Both the position numbers and the translations under genes were made by a program. A stretch of DNA of 64,000 nt from Azadirachta indica (Eukaryota > Streptophyta > Magnoliopsida > Sapindales > Meliaceae): the NCBI GenBank assembly GCA_022749755.1, contig CM040446.1:2906966-2970965 (forward strand), in the 5' to 3' direction. The stretch's first letter is position 1. Each line of letters begins with the position of its first letter. Shown in pieces: positions 36,014 to 48,618 of the stretch. The notes beneath the pieces are model-generated. The model made no database searches. It was given only the letters and a program-made list of their open reading frames with translations, and was not told the DNA's origin.

Positions 36014-37732
36014 TTTTTAAAAGAATAAAAATGAGTTTAGTGAAAAGTAAAAAGAATAGTAAAATGAGCGTGAAAGGTTTGGGTTTTTTAATATATAAAT
36101 TTTATCTCGTAACTTCTACAATATTAATTCTAAAAATTTGCTAAAAGTAATTTTATTCCAGTTATTTTTTATTTTAAAAAATGTTTTATGTAGAATCATT
36201 GCATCACGTTCTCTATCTAACTTGTTAAAATAATGTTACACTATGTTCAATTTAAGATTGTAAATTATATTTTTCAAAATTTTAAACAAATGTCATAACA
36301 ACTACACTCATCCTACCAACTAGACCTTAATGACAAGAGAGGAAAAGACAAATCCATTATCTATAACAATTAAAAAAAAATTATATCATTATCATTATCA
36401 AGATTCAATAAAACATTATATGTCAAATTTCAACAATCACCAAAATGGTGACATTACGCATATGCTATTAAATTTTAACTATCCTTGAATAGTAATGCTG
36501 ACATATCATATGGACTATGCTACAAAAATAATACCATGTAATAGTTATTAACATAATATCATACGGTTTAATTACTACCGAGTGGAACTTTATAAGAACA
36601 AAAGGACATTAACAAATAAATCCTTAAATTTTGATAAAATAATAAATAAAATATATTTTAATTATTTTTAATAAATAAGTCCTCTATATCTAGGAGTGAG
36701 AATGGGGCAAGTTTTATCATACTTGAACCCACCCGTCAGGCTAATTCATCCCCAAATCACCCCCCTCCCCATTTGAAGAAAATGGGGTCAAGACTAACTG
36801 CTTTGATTTCCAACCCGTTCAACCTGCTTTCATTTGATCCTGTTTTAACCTACACTATAGTGTTTGTTAAACTATGCTACAATGTTTGTTGCAATTAAAT
36901 TAAATCACTTTGCTGCAATGGAATGTTATATTATGGGTTGAAGTTTTAGGCCAGATATAATAATGATACTCAAGTTACAATATTTATAAAGTATCAAATT
37001 ATAATATTTTTTTATAATAAACAGGGTGGGAGAGAATAAGGCAAAAAATTCTCAAACTCATCTCGATTTTCAAATGAGTTAAATTTTAAGACTCCAAACT
37101 TGTTCCAATTTTTTTAAAAAAAAAAATTTTTAAGTCCTAAATCTGCCTTAAATGGAGTTAGACGAGGTGGGTTTAGGAAAAATTCTCATCCCTACTTATA
37201 TCTATATGGCTATATATTATTGAACGATACCTATTATTAAATCTTTCAAGAGTAAAAAAAAAATGGAACTTGCTACTAAAATTTTGAATAAAAGCTAAAT
37301 TGAGATAATTAATTTTTAACACTGTCTCAAGTTAGGTTCTATTCAAAACCCTAATGGTAAAAATTAATATTAAATAACTTTATCAACATTTAAATTTTTG
37401 TAATTTTTTTGTTATTTCACCATAAATTGGGGACCCATAAGTAATTGCACAAAGCCAAAATACGATGTCGTGTAATATTAATAAATTTCGAAGATGTTGT
37501 CACCTTTGAAGCCCGTGAAGTTACATATATAGACATTCCTTCACACACGCCCCATTACTTTCCACCATAAACAAAAATAATCACATTACAATTTACAATC
37601 GTTATTCTCCTTTCTTTTTTTAGTTTTTTATTCAATTAAATTAATGCAAACAAACACAGCCTTAAGAGTTACAAAATCTCCGAATCCTGCAAATATTTCC
37701 AGGGTCTTTCCAGAAATTTTACTACCACGTCC

Positions 37733-37771
<39 letters not shown>

Positions 37772-37830
37772 AACTTCAATTCACACCTGACCAGACCAAA
37801 CCAGCAAAACAAGGCAACAACATAGATCGG
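36014..37830. other. Intergenic before the first membrane-protein gene
   Basis: AT-rich, no gene. Promoter and leader of the gene at 37831 lie at its end, after a TA microsatellite. Confidence 0.5.
37737..37768. repeat. (TA)n microsatellite in the promoter of the 37831 gene
   Basis: About 16 TA units ending roughly 62 bp before the start codon; part of it may serve as the TATA element. Confidence 0.85.
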
Positions 37831-38784
37831 ATGATGTCTGAACGAGATGATGACGTCGACAATATCAACAGACATCCCTTCTTTTGTCTTAAGATCCTTC
37901 TTAATTCCCTCGACATTTTCTCCAGAAACAAACAGATCTTTTTTCTCTTATTCATTCTCGTCACCTTTCCTCTTTCTTTTCTTCTTTTCTCCGTCTCTCT
38001 TTCCGCCCGCCCCATCAAGCGCCAGGTCTACTACCTCGAAGCCCTCGCCCGTTTATCCCCCACCCGCTTCGAATCCCGCCATGTCTGGAAGGAGTCACGT
38101 GCCACCGCCCTCTCTCTCCTTCGCCTAAGGTTGTCCTATTTCTTCCCTTCTTATTTCCTCTCCCTCATTGCCGCTATTACCGCCGTGAGTTGCACGCATT
38201 ACGCCGTTCATAACAAGAGGTTCGGTTTCCGAACGGCAATGTCCTCCGTCAGACTGACGTGGAAGAGACCCTTTGTCACCACGATTTGCATCTATGCTGT
38301 TTTAGTGTTGTACTCTCAGGCGAGTTTTTTCATAGCGGTTTTAACGGGTAGTGCACCCGGGTCAATCGTGCTTGCATGGGCGATCGGGTCGAGTGTTGAG
38401 GTGTATATAATGGCAGTTTTGGGTACTGGGTTGGTGGTATCCGTTTTGGAGGAGAGATTCGGGTTTGACGCAATTCGAACCGGGTGGGGTTTGATGGAGG
38501 GAAAGAGATGTAGCGGGTGGTTTTTGTCGGGGTGGTTCGTATTGTTATCAGGCTTGATAGGGTGGAGATGGGACATGTTGTTGATGGCAATGGACCTTCA
38601 GGATTTGGGGAAGCAAAAGAAATGGACGGCGTTGATAGAGACTTGGGAGAGAGTGGGATTGATTGGTTTGTATGGGATTGAGATGATTTGGAGTTACGTA
38701 GTTACCACTGTTTTTTACTGCGTGTGTAAGAAACGTAAAGTAAGTAGAACTGAAAATGACAACACTAATGTAACCATAGTTTAA
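37831..38784 (+). CDS. Multi-pass membrane protein, At2g18690-type family (divergent member)
   Basis: Intronless, 317 residues. An acidic start (MMSERDDDVDNINRHPFF) is followed by about six hydrophobic segments: near 37-60, 106-128, 148-172, 178-203, 230-250 and 285-305. Shared landmarks with the tandem copies downstream: TWKRPFVTTICIYAVLVLYS (compare KSLKRPFFTWFYI), VVSVLEERFGFDAI (compare ISALEEKSGIEAI) and YVVTTVFYCVCKK (compare YTVFYYQCKK). The tail is short and hydrophilic. Codon use is more GC-rich than in the downstream copies. The biochemical function of this plant family is unknown to me. Best explained as the ancestral, single-copy type of the group. Confidence 0.8.
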   Translation: MMSERDDDVDNINRHPFFCLKILLNSLDIFSRNKQIFFLLFILVTFPLSFLLFSVSLSARPIKRQVYYLEALARLSPTRFESRHVWKESRATALSLLRLRLSYFFPSYFLSLIAAITAVSCTHYAVHNKRFGFRTAMSSVRLTWKRPFVTTICIYAVLVLYSQASFFIAVLTGSAPGSIVLAWAIGSSVEVYIMAVLGTGLVVSVLEERFGFDAIRTGWGLMEGKRCSGWFLSGWFVLLSGLIGWRWDMLLMAMDLQDLGKQKKWTALIETWERVGLIGLYGIEMIWSYVVTTVFYCVCKKRKVSRTENDNTNVTIV

Positions 38785-41700
38785 CCCTTTTTCTTCTCCA
38801 TATGAAAATAGAATTAGAAACGATTCTTTCCTTTCTGTTTTATTATTATTATTATTATTTTTAAATACATAACATTATCTCATAGCGCATATTATGATAA
38901 CTTTATGCTATTAGAATAATAACACGTGGATGTCAAGGAACTAAATAAGAACACGTGGAAGTGTAGGAGACATTGGAAGATGAGATTTATATTATATATA
39001 TATATATATATAAATAATATTGTGGGTCGATATTGGTGGGTTTTAAGTAAAAAGTTAGGAGTGTCAATTTGGTATCTAATACCCTTCCACTTGTATTGAT
39101 GCATTCTTGGTTGGCCTACTTTATTTACTTATTGGTACGGTGTTATTCTGAATTCTTGAATTTTTTTTTACTTACACAAATGAGGACACAATTTGTTAAT
39201 TTGTAAAAATAAGATCCTAATTGTTATTGTATCTTGAAAAGAATACTGGCATAAAAATTTGTTTGCATTGAAATATTATCCTAAAATGGCAGAAATTTTC
39301 TTAAAGACAATGCATTTATGTATGTCTTATTTATAAGTATATTGTATTATTTGTTACATCATCAATTTTATACTAAAAATTTCTAACATTTTACTGTCAA
39401 ATATAGTAGATATTTATTATCTAATCATTGAAAAAAATATATCCCGCATGTATTTATATGTGAAAGTAAAACTCATCTAACTATTGAATGGATTTTTGAC
39501 TATAATTGCTATTGGCATGATTTAAAAAAAGCTTAAGTTACGTACTCCTAAGTCTGGAATAGAAATAAATGTTTTTAGGGTAATTTTTTAATTTTAATAA
39601 TATGTAAGGACTTATTTGTTGAATGTAGAAATATTTTATCTTTCTTTATAAGAATATGAAAATATGGGATCTGACTGTTAGTAACATTTGATTTATTTAT
39701 TTATTTATGATGCATATAGGATTGCTGTTACTTTACTAAAAAGAAATAAAAGAATGAGACGGTAGCAACTAGTAACGGATTTGGTACAGCTTGGGACATG
39801 TCATTCTCAATTAGATTAATAATAAGAGGAAAAGAATTAAACAAGCAGATAGATTACATCAGCGGTAAAAGGATTTAATATGAATATCATAAATTTATAT
39901 ATTTTATAAATAATATGAATAATAATTGTCAATATATAATAACTAAAATATAAATTTATTTATTTTAAAATATGTTAACAATTTAATATGAATTAAGTAT
40001 TAGAAAAATAAATAAAATAAACCATAAATAAATATTTATATATAAATAAAATATACCATAATACAATACTTATAAATATATTATAATTTATATTTATGTA
40101 TAACTAAAATATATTATATATTTAATATTTAAAATATATTTTATAATAATATATTCATAAAATATATAATTTTATAATATATTTTTATTAATATATTATT
40201 TATTAATGTATTTTTGATAAATATATTATATTTTATCAAAATTTTAAAATTTTAATAATAATTTTGTTGAATAATTAATATTAATAGTGATATAATCATT
40301 ATTTTAAAATAAATTAAGACATGTATGAATATTTTTAAAATTATTAAAATTAATTAGTATATTAAATCAAATCTTAGTGAGCTACAAGTCATTTTCCGAA
40401 GATTTAAGCTAAGGTTTTATAAGGGAATGAATGCTTAGCTCAGGTTAGGTTAGCCGTCAACTTTCTTATTTCTTTTTCATTTAAGATAGTTTTTCACAAA
40501 CGTAAAGGTGTTGGCGAGTATTGCTTAACCATTAATCAACCTCACAATTTAATTTATTTTTTATAAAAATAAAATAAAGTTAATAAAACCTTGTCAATAG
40601 TTAATGGGTGCATTTTAAGAGATGGTGGGATTTGGGCTAAATATTGAATGGGTCGGATTGGGCCTTATATATTGATTTGGGTTTTTTCAATAGTCCAAAA
40701 TTATTTAAAATTTTTTTTTGGGTAGGTATTACCCCTTTTGATAAATAATAGTCATCTGTTTTTATCAGCTGTGAAATTGTAATTTCAATTGAAAAAACCG
40801 AAAAAAAAAGGGTTATGTGAGTTAATACATATTTTAAAGTTATAAAATCAAACTTTATCAGAATTCAATTTAACTTGATAGGCTTATAAATTTTTTTATT
40901 TATAAAGAGAGTTTAATCTAACATTCCAATATAATGTTAGTGTGAAATATTAATTTTTGGGTTTGAAACAGTGGATTTATAAGTGACATTATATTTTAAA
41001 GTATTGTTTTTATTATTATAATTAATAAATAACAATTTGTGTTTTCTGAGAGGTAAATGAGTGTGCAAGGTAACAATTTATTCCATGAAAAATTCTTCCA
41101 CTTATCTTAGAATAATAGGCTATTTGATAAGCCATTTCTCCTTAATTTCTATTAAAATTTATTATAAAATTATGATTGAGTACATAATAAATTACAAAAT
41201 TATATTTTAAGCCTCTGTTGAATAAATTTTATTTTCTTCAAAGCTTGTATGTTTTCACGTTTTGCACAATTTTATTTATTTTTAATTTTATGCAATTTTA
41301 CTAATTTTATTTATCATTTTTATTTTTTTAAAAAATAAAACTAAAGTGTTAAATAAACTTTATGTAAACATATTAATTTTATGGATTAAATTTTTTGTCC
41401 TTAATTATAAAAAAAATTAAAACCTAAATTATCTATTAATATTAATATTTTTAAATTAGGATCATACTATATATATATATATATATAAAAAGAATACTTT
41501 ATTAATAAATATTAATACTTGAATTATTTTTTTTTATATTAAAATGGTTGACATAGTTATACAATATGTATTAAATTAAGAAATGCAGATTTTTTCAAGC
41601 AAACTAATAGATATTATAATTATTTTTTATTAAAAACTTTTATATTTTTTTATTGTCAAAATTAGGCCCAATTGATATGAAATTTCGGCTCTTTCTGTCG

Positions 41701-42540
41701 ACACTCATGATTCATAATTCACCTCATTTTATAATTTTTATTGCTGCATCACATTTACCATTTTACACAAAATAAGAAATTCAGCTATCTTTCGTAATAA
41801 TATTTATCTTATAATCTTTTTAGTGTTTAGTGTCTGAAAGTGTATATTAACAACAGAATAAAAGAACGGTTGAATATCACATAATTATTGGGAATAATTG
41901 AAAATCAAATATTAATTATTTGCCAGTCTGTAGCTTATTTGGTTTACTCAAATATCTTCCTTGATTAGCTGAACAATAGTTTCCCTGTACAATGAAATAC
42001 TACTTAGCATAATGTTTATATAGAAAACCAAGAAAATTGAATGTATATATAATAGATTTCTAACATGAATGATTTATTTCATACCATTTTAGTTTGAACG
42101 AGAGAATAGTAAAAAAACTCTGTAGATTTTGTCAAGCAAATCAATAATGCGATTTGTAAGTGAAGGAAATTAAATTTCATATATCATGAATGTTATAATG
42201 CATGTGTGTCTTACTTCATAAATATGTTTGACAAATACATGTTAATAAGTATACTGCTAGTTGGACCATGACATCTTGTTAACCAGATCGATCATGAATA
42301 AGGATGACGAATAAAAGTTTGTTTTATAAAAAATATTAAAAAAATATTGGGTAATTACTTGATTGACCCCAAAAAATGAAAAATAAAAAATTTGTTTTGG
42401 TCAATGAATTTTTTTCTTTTTCATTATATATAAAAACTTGGTCAGAAAACTCTAATATATTCGGCCTGCAAATATTCTTTTGTTATAAAATTCATGGTAA
42501 CTGACTTTGTTATAGATGGAATGCTTAGATTATACTACAT
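38785..42540. other. Long AT-rich intergenic stretch
   Basis: Runs of AT repeats at about 38993-39014, 39900-40260 and 41467-41488. No gene, no complete mobile element that I can bound. Confidence 0.5.
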
Positions 42541-42881
42541 ATTTAATTGATTACCCTTGGATTGAATCAATTTATAATTTAATTCATTTTCCCATAATTC
42601 TAGCTTGATTGCAATGACCATCAAGTTGGATCATAATCAAAATGTCTTGCCCATCAATAATTGAATGATTTATAATAAAAGAGAAATGATTGAAAGGTGT
42701 AGAAAATTTTAATTTGTCTGTTTCTAGATTAATATTTATTATAAAATCCCGTGACAAGTACTGCATTTTCTCTGAAGTTTCTCCCCACATGGAATAGACT
42801 TATTCGAAGTATTTTAATACAATATATTTATTTGCTTATTTCAAGCACAAATTAAAACACATCAAACTTTAGAAGAAGAAT
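42541..42881 (+). promoter_or_regulatory. Orphan promoter copy 1 of the tandem membrane-protein family
   Basis: Matches 45829-46149 closely, and the part from about 42755 matches the promoters of the intact copies: TGCATTTTCTCTGAAGTTTC, ATGGAATAGACTTATTCGAA, and TTATTTCAAGCACAAA just before the start. It leads into a remnant gene rather than an ORF. Confidence 0.65.
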
Positions 42882-43243
42882 ATGAGCATGCATGGAATTT
42901 AATTTACATGCTAGCCCTCAGGTTCTGTGACATATTTCCACATCCTACTTGTTCTTGATCAAACCTTTTCTTTGTGACTTCATGATAATCAAGATCACAA
43001 AACTTATACATACAGACTACAGACTTTCTCATCGATGTGAATAATCGACATTTAATATTCGAGACTTAATTTATTGCAATCGAATTAAGTAATGTGTATA
43101 CATCATTACTAACATCAACTTTGCCTCCTTACTTTTTGCAACATAAATTTAACTATGATGACTGTTATGAACACATAAATGGGAAGAAAAACTTGGCCTG
43201 CAACGAATTAATAATAAATGTTGTCCGCAGTGAAATCATTTGT
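42882..43243 (+). pseudogene. Degenerate membrane-protein remnant 1
   Basis: Starts ATGAGCATGCATGGAA (compare ATGAGCATGGACTCTT in the intact copies), shows GCCCTCAGGTTCTGTG (compare TCTCGGGTTTTGTG), then jumps to the mid-gene block GGGAAGAAAAACTTGGCCTG...GTTGTCCGCAGTGAAATCATT (compare GGGAAAACCTTGTCCTGCAA and GTCGACAGTGAAATCATT). Roughly 250 bp between is replaced or scrambled, and everything after is missing. Confidence 0.7.
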
Positions 43244-44540
43244 GTATATATTTATATTAATGATGAGAAAATTAGTTAACTTGATAGATAAAATAATTTT
43301 CAAGTTTTCTATTTCCTTTGCAAGAAGATGACAACACGTAATAGAAAGTTACAAACAAACATTCATCTGCTAGAGCAACACTGCCCATACGTTGAGGCTT
43401 GTGTTTAAAGGAGATGATGAAGAGAGTTTTTAACGTACGTGGTACTAATTGTTGATCTTGACAATAAATCATTACAAATATTAAATAACCTAAAAGTACT
43501 AACAAGAGTTTAAATCCATGATAGTCAAATTTTAACGCTTAATTAAAATCAATAATTGTGGTAGTTATGTAAATAAATACAAAATTTGTTTGACATTAAT
43601 AAGCCGAGATCTCAACGTTCATAGTAGCAAGAACATGGAAAGAAAAAAACTTATTTATTCTAGCCATATATTAGTAAATACATCACCGACATTTTATTTC
43701 ATCCATTTTTTTCATATCTTTTCCTTGCACTCTACTCATAAATATTATGGAATGACTTATTTCGCAATATTTTTTTAAAACTAAATCAAATAAATAAGAG
43801 TATTATTTATAAATTTGACTGTTTGAATTGTAAAACTCATTTAGTTTACTCAAATATGTCACTGCACTAGCATTATAATTTAATTTCCATATAAATCAAT
43901 ATCTCATATTACTAATCAAAAGCTAATTAAAAGGGAAGATGTAATATAGAACAAAAATTACTAAATTAATATATCTGAACCTAATATAATAGATTTATGC
44001 TCTGTTTTGTAGTCATTTTACTATTGCTACAAATCACAAAGGAATCTTTTTAAAAATGTAGAAAATACTGTTCTTGCACGATGGCTTGCTTTTAAACCAA
44101 AACAAAAAAAATGCCTAGTCAATGAAAAGGATTTTTATTTTTATAACTAGGAAGCTGGTGAGAAGACTTTAATATTGGGATATTATTTTGTTATAGATTC
44201 ATGCTAACTGACTTTTCCAATCAAATAAATAAATAAGCCATGAAATATATAATATGTATATCTTCCATCTAGATATAACATTTATCAAATTTTCAATGCT
44301 CCCCTACACCATAGCAACATAATTTAAGATAATAAATTTTAATTTCTTCATCCCAATCATCCTTACAACTTGGATCACCACGTATTTGCAATTTGATACT
44401 GACAAAGTATCCTCGATTGAATCAAATTATTATTTGTATTATTGGAGGATTATTGCTTGATAATGACCATCAAGACTTTGCCAATTTCTACAATATTATA
44501 AGATTCTGTGACAACTGCATTTTCTCTGAAGTTTTCGCCT
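43244..44540. other. Spacer within tandem unit 1
   Basis: AT-rich and non-coding; its first part (AAAATTAGTTAACTTGATA) recurs at about 46390, and its last ~300 bp recur before copy 2 as promoter sequence. Confidence 0.5.
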
Positions 44541-44643
44541 ATGAAAATGACATGCGAATAGACTTATTCAGAGTATATTCTATATATATAGGCGGTAGCT
44601 TATGCTTATTTCAAGCACAAAACACATCAAACTTTTGAAGAAT
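44540..44643 (+). promoter_or_regulatory. Core promoter of membrane-protein copy 1
   Basis: Contains GAATAGACTTATTCAGAGTA (conserved in all copies and both orphan copies), a TATA box (CTATATATATAG at 44580-44591) and the leader TTATTTCAAGCACAAA, 31 bp before the ATG. Conservation among five copies suggests these blocks matter. Confidence 0.6.
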
Positions 44644-45600
44644 ATGAGCATGGACTCTTATATGCTCTCGGGTTTTGTGGGGATTCTAAGAGAAACACCA
44701 AAAATCTTCGGCAAAAATGGGAAGCTTATGATTTCTCTCACCTTGCTATTCTTCTCGCTTCTCTCCATATCGTACTTGTCTGTTGTCTTCTCAACCAAAC
44801 CCATTCTCATTGACTTTATTACAAAGGCAAGTCTCCTACCTATCACAAATCCAAAATCTCCTGAATTTGCCTACCTCTTCATCGATCTGACAAATGACAT
44901 TCGAAGCTTTGTTGCAATCGAATGGATATTCGTTATTTTCGTTACAGCTTTCAACTTATACTTCGTAACAGCTACAATCATCGCCTCAGCCCTAACGCAT
45001 GGAGGGAAAACCTTGTCCTGCAAGGAACTGTTGTTGTCGACAGTGAAATCATTGAAAAGGCCCTTCTTTACTTGGTTCTACATAACTCTGCTTGGCTTGG
45101 GCTTCGTTTACTTTTTCTTGGCAAATCTGCTTCCGCTGGTGCTGATTATTCAACAGTTAGTTGCCGTGAAAGCCTTAGCTATCATACTTGCAATCTTAGT
45201 TACCATTCTCTACAGTTACTTGGCTGTTGTTTGGACTTTGGCCTTTGTTATTTCAGCCCTGGAAGAAAAGAGTGGAATTGAAGCAATTGGGAAGGCGTCA
45301 CAGCTTGTTAAGGGCATGCAGCTGCAAGGTTTTGCTCTGAATCTTCTGGTCACAGTATCATCTTTCCTTATACTGCTGGCTATGAGGTTGATGATCGTCA
45401 AACAATCTTTTGTGCTTACAATAATAATTGGATTGGTTTTGTTAAATTGTAGTTGCCTGGTTATAATATTTCGGTGGGTAGCATACACAGTTTTCTACTA
45501 CCAGTGCAAGAAAATGCATGGAGAACAAGTTGAATTACAAGAGAGCATAGTATATAGCATAATGCCCACATCACCACTTCTCGATGAAACCATACCATGA
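44644..45600 (+). CDS. Multi-pass membrane protein, tandem copy 1
   Basis: Intronless, 318 residues from MSMDSYMLSGFVGILRETPK; an in-frame ATG at 44602 lies too close to the TATA box and inside the conserved leader, so it was not chosen. About six hydrophobic segments: near 31-52, 90-117, 145-172, 176-206, 237-256 and 265-295. Landmarks: KSLKRPFFTWFYITLLGLGF, ISALEEKSGIEAIGKASQLV, RWVAYTVFYYQCKKMHGEQ. The tail ends PTSPLLDETIP. Near-identical to copies 2 and 3. Family function is unknown to me; Arabidopsis relatives At2g18680/At2g18690 are annotated only as membrane proteins. Confidence 0.82.
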   Translation: MSMDSYMLSGFVGILRETPKIFGKNGKLMISLTLLFFSLLSISYLSVVFSTKPILIDFITKASLLPITNPKSPEFAYLFIDLTNDIRSFVAIEWIFVIFVTAFNLYFVTATIIASALTHGGKTLSCKELLLSTVKSLKRPFFTWFYITLLGLGFVYFFLANLLPLVLIIQQLVAVKALAIILAILVTILYSYLAVVWTLAFVISALEEKSGIEAIGKASQLVKGMQLQGFALNLLVTVSSFLILLAMRLMIVKQSFVLTIIIGLVLLNCSCLVIIFRWVAYTVFYYQCKKMHGEQVELQESIVYSIMPTSPLLDETIP

Positions 45601-45714
45601 TAATTAAGAACCATCTTTTTGTCCTTTTGATGTAATTTGTATGCTAATGAACAGTGTTTTAATTTAAGCATTTCAGTATTGAGGCTCAATTTGGATGTCG
45701 CGTATTACAAGCAT

Positions 45715-45823
45715 ACAAGGCTTAGTCGACTGCTTTCTGGAGTTTAGCGCTTGTAATTTCAGTACTAGAAAAGAATTTGTATGGAATTGAAGCTTTTGTA
45801 ATAGCAGCAAAGATTGTTTACCC
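45715..45823 (+). pseudogene. 3' fragment of a copy-4-type membrane gene
   Basis: Matches the inside of the 54286 gene (around 54860-54955): CTTGTAATTTCAGTACTAGA and TATGGAATTGAAGCTTTTGT. It breaks off at 45824, where the orphan promoter copy 2 begins; this joint marks the tandem duplication boundary. Confidence 0.7.
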
Positions 45824-46149
45824 TTAATTGGATTGAATCAATTTATAATTTAATGCATTTTCCTACAATTCTAGCTTGATTGCGATGATCATCAAGCTGG
45901 CATCATAATCAAAATGTTTGCACATCAATAATTGAATGATTTATAATAAAACAAAAATGATTCAGAGGTGCAGAAGACTTTTATTTCTCTGTTTCTAGGT
46001 TAATATTTATTATAAAATCGTGTGACAAGTACTGCATTTTCTCTGAAGTTTCTCCCCACATGGAATAGACTTATTCGAAGTATTTTAATACAATGTACTT
46101 ATTTACTTATTTCAAGCACAAATTAAAACCTATGAAACTTTAGAAGAAC
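45824..46149 (+). promoter_or_regulatory. Orphan promoter copy 2
   Basis: About 90% like 42541-42881 by eye, with the same TGCATTTTCTCTGAAGTTTC and GAATAGACTTATTCGAAGTA blocks and the TTATTTCAAGCACAAA leader, but no intact gene behind it. Confidence 0.65.
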
Positions 46150-46378
46150 TAATATCAGCATGCATCCAATTTAATTTACAGGCTAGCCCTCAGGTTATGT
46201 GACATATTTATACATCCTACTTCTTGCTGATCAAACCCTTTAATTCTTTCTGACTTGATAATCAAGATCACAAGAGTTTACAGATTACCGACATCCAAGG
46301 AATAAATGTCAACCCTAACACACATGGGAAGAAAAACTTTACCTGCAAGGAATAAATGTTGTCCGCACTGAAATCATT
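46150..46378 (+). pseudogene. Degenerate membrane-protein remnant 2
   Basis: Duplicate of remnant 1, shorter and further decayed: the start ATG is lost (ATATCAGCATGC), followed by GCCCTCAGGTTATGTG and then GGGAAGAAAAACTTTACCTG with GTTGTCCGCACTGAAATCATT. Confidence 0.7.
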
Positions 46379-47557
46379 TTTATATTAAACGACGAGAAAA
46401 TTAGTTAACTTGATAAAACAATTTTTCAACTTTTGTATTATAAATTGGATAAAAGTTTTTTTTATATAAATTATCTCTAAGAGCAAATAATATTTCGATA
46501 GAAGATTGATTATCATGACTTTAAACTCTAGTTAATTTTAAGTTATTAACATTATATTTGTAATGATTGTCAGGATATATCAATAACTGGTGCCTTCTTT
46601 GGCTTGCTTAAAAAAAAATGTTTTTGTTGAAATAATTTTACATAATGAACACAATCTGAACACAAACTTTTATCCAATTTTTTATATTACTAAGCCGAGA
46701 TCTTGACCTTGACGGTAAACAAGATTCATTACTTGATTGATTCTAGTATTCTTCTAAGATGTTTTAAAGTTTAGTGATATATTAGTGAATAATTTACCTG
46801 CACTTTATCACATCTACTTTTTCATACATAATATTCTACTCATAAGTATGGTAGAATGCCTTAATTAGTTCACAATACTTTAAAAAAAATGAAATTCAAT
46901 AAATTAGTGTCTTATTAATTTGATTGTTTGAATTATAGAGCTTATTTGGTTTTCTCAAATATCTCAATGAATTAACATTATAATTTTCCATGTAAATCAA
47001 TATTTCATATTACTAATAAAAAGCTAATTAAAAGGGAAAATGCACTATTTGACAAAAAAAAATTTCTAACATATTTCAACCTACTTAATATAATAGATTT
47101 ATGCTCTGTTTAATTTGCAGTCATTTTAATTTTCAGAATAGAATTGGAGATAGTGTGAGAACGTTATGAATTGAGGCAAAAAGAAATAACGCAGATAATA
47201 AGTGAATGCAACTTCATACATCATGAATGCTATTATATATATAAAAATATATATCTTCCATCGATAATATTAATTTGTCAAAATTTTAATGCTCCCATAT
47301 GCCGTAGCAAAATAATTTAAGATAATATATATTTTAATTTCTTCAACCCCAATCACCCTTATAACTTGATCACCACGAATTTGTAATTAATTAATTTGAT
47401 AACGATAATCTTTAAAAGTATCCTTCCATTGAATCAAATTATTATTTTTATTCTCTGAGGACTATAGCTTGATTATGACCAACAAGACTTTGCCTATCTC
47501 TACAATATTATAAAATCCTATGACTACAGCATTTTCTCTGAAGTTTTCGCCTATGAA
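46379..47557. other. Spacer within tandem unit 2
   Basis: Counterpart of the unit 1 spacer, AT-rich, no gene; ends in the promoter of copy 2. Confidence 0.5.
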
Positions 47558-47661
47558 AATGGACATGGAATAGACTTATTCAGAGTATATTCTAATACTA
47601 TATATATAGACTATAGCTTATGCTTATTTGAAGCACAAAACGTATCAAACTTTTGAAGAAT
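47558..47661 (+). promoter_or_regulatory. Core promoter of membrane-protein copy 2
   Basis: GGAATAGACTTATTCAGAGT, TATA box CTATATATATAG (47599-47610), leader TTATTTGAAGCACAAA; near-identical to copy 1. Confidence 0.6.
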
Positions 47662-48618
47662 ATGAGCATGGACTCTTCTATGCTCTCAGGTTTTGTGGGG
47701 ATTCTAAGAGAAACACCAAAAATCTTCAGCAAAAATTGGAAGCTTATGATTTCTCTCACCTTGCTATACATCTCAGTTTTCTCCATATCTTACTTGTCTC
47801 TTGTCTTCTCTGCCAATCCTTTTCTTGTCGACTTGGTTATAAAGGCAAGTCTCATACCTGTTACAAACCCGAAATCTCCCGAATACGCCGAGCTTCTCAT
47901 TGCTTTGAAAAATGATATTCGAAGCTTTGCTGCAATCGAATGGATGTTCGTTATTATCGCTACAGCTCTCAATTTATACTTTGTAACATCTACGATCATC
48001 GCGTCAGCCCTAACGCATGGAGGGAAAAGCTTGTCCTGCAAGGAACTAATGTTGTCGACGGTGAAATCACTGAAAAGGCCCTTTTTTACTTGGTTCTACA
48101 TAACCCTGCTTGGCTTCGGATTCGCTTTCTTTTTCGTTGCAAATCTGCTTGCTCTGGTACTGATTGTTCAACAGCCTGTTGCCGTGAAAGCCTTAGCTAT
48201 CATACTTGCGATCTTAGCTACGGTTCTCTACAGCTTCCTAGCTGTTATTTGGATTTTGGCTTTTGTTATTTCAGCCATGGAGGAAAAGAGTGGAATTGAA
48301 GCACTTGGGAAGGCAGCACAGCTTGTTAAGGGCATGCAGCTGCAAGGTTTTGCTCTGAATATTCTGTTCGCAGTATCATCTTTCCTTATACTGCTAGCGA
48401 CGAGGTTGGCGATCATCAAGCAATCTTTTGCTCTCACAACAATAATTGGACTGGTTTTGTTAATTTGCAGCTGCCTGGTTACAATATTTAGGTGGGTGGC
48501 ATACACAGTGTTCTACTACCAGTGCAAGAAAATACATGGAGAACAAGTTGAATTACAGGGGAGCATAGTATATAGCATAATACCCACATCACCACTTCTC
48601 GATGAAAGCATACCATGA
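47662..48618 (+). CDS. Multi-pass membrane protein, tandem copy 2
   Basis: Intronless, 318 residues from MSMDSSMLSGFVGILRETPK; the ATG three codons upstream (47653, MKN) is possible, but the copy 1 start is kept. The layout of six hydrophobic segments is as in copies 1 and 3. Differences: MFVIIATALNLYFVTSTIIA, GFAFFFVANLLALV, and ISAMEEKSGIEALGKAAQLV where copy 1 has ALEEK. It shares promoter and N-terminus with copy 1 but LATVLYSFLAVIWILAF with copy 3. Ends PTSPLLDESIP. Function unknown. Confidence 0.82.
   Translation: MSMDSSMLSGFVGILRETPKIFSKNWKLMISLTLLYISVFSISYLSLVFSANPFLVDLVIKASLIPVTNPKSPEYAELLIALKNDIRSFAAIEWMFVIIATALNLYFVTSTIIASALTHGGKSLSCKELMLSTVKSLKRPFFTWFYITLLGFGFAFFFVANLLALVLIVQQPVAVKALAIILAILATVLYSFLAVIWILAFVISAMEEKSGIEALGKAAQLVKGMQLQGFALNILFAVSSFLILLATRLAIIKQSFALTTIIGLVLLICSCLVTIFRWVAYTVFYYQCKKIHGEQVELQGSIVYSIIPTSPLLDESIP

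Noticed and set aside
45216..45488. Minus-strand ORFs repeated within the tandem membrane genes (also 48228-48506 and 51045-51323)
   Set aside because: They recur only because the sense ORFs are near-identical; no independent support.
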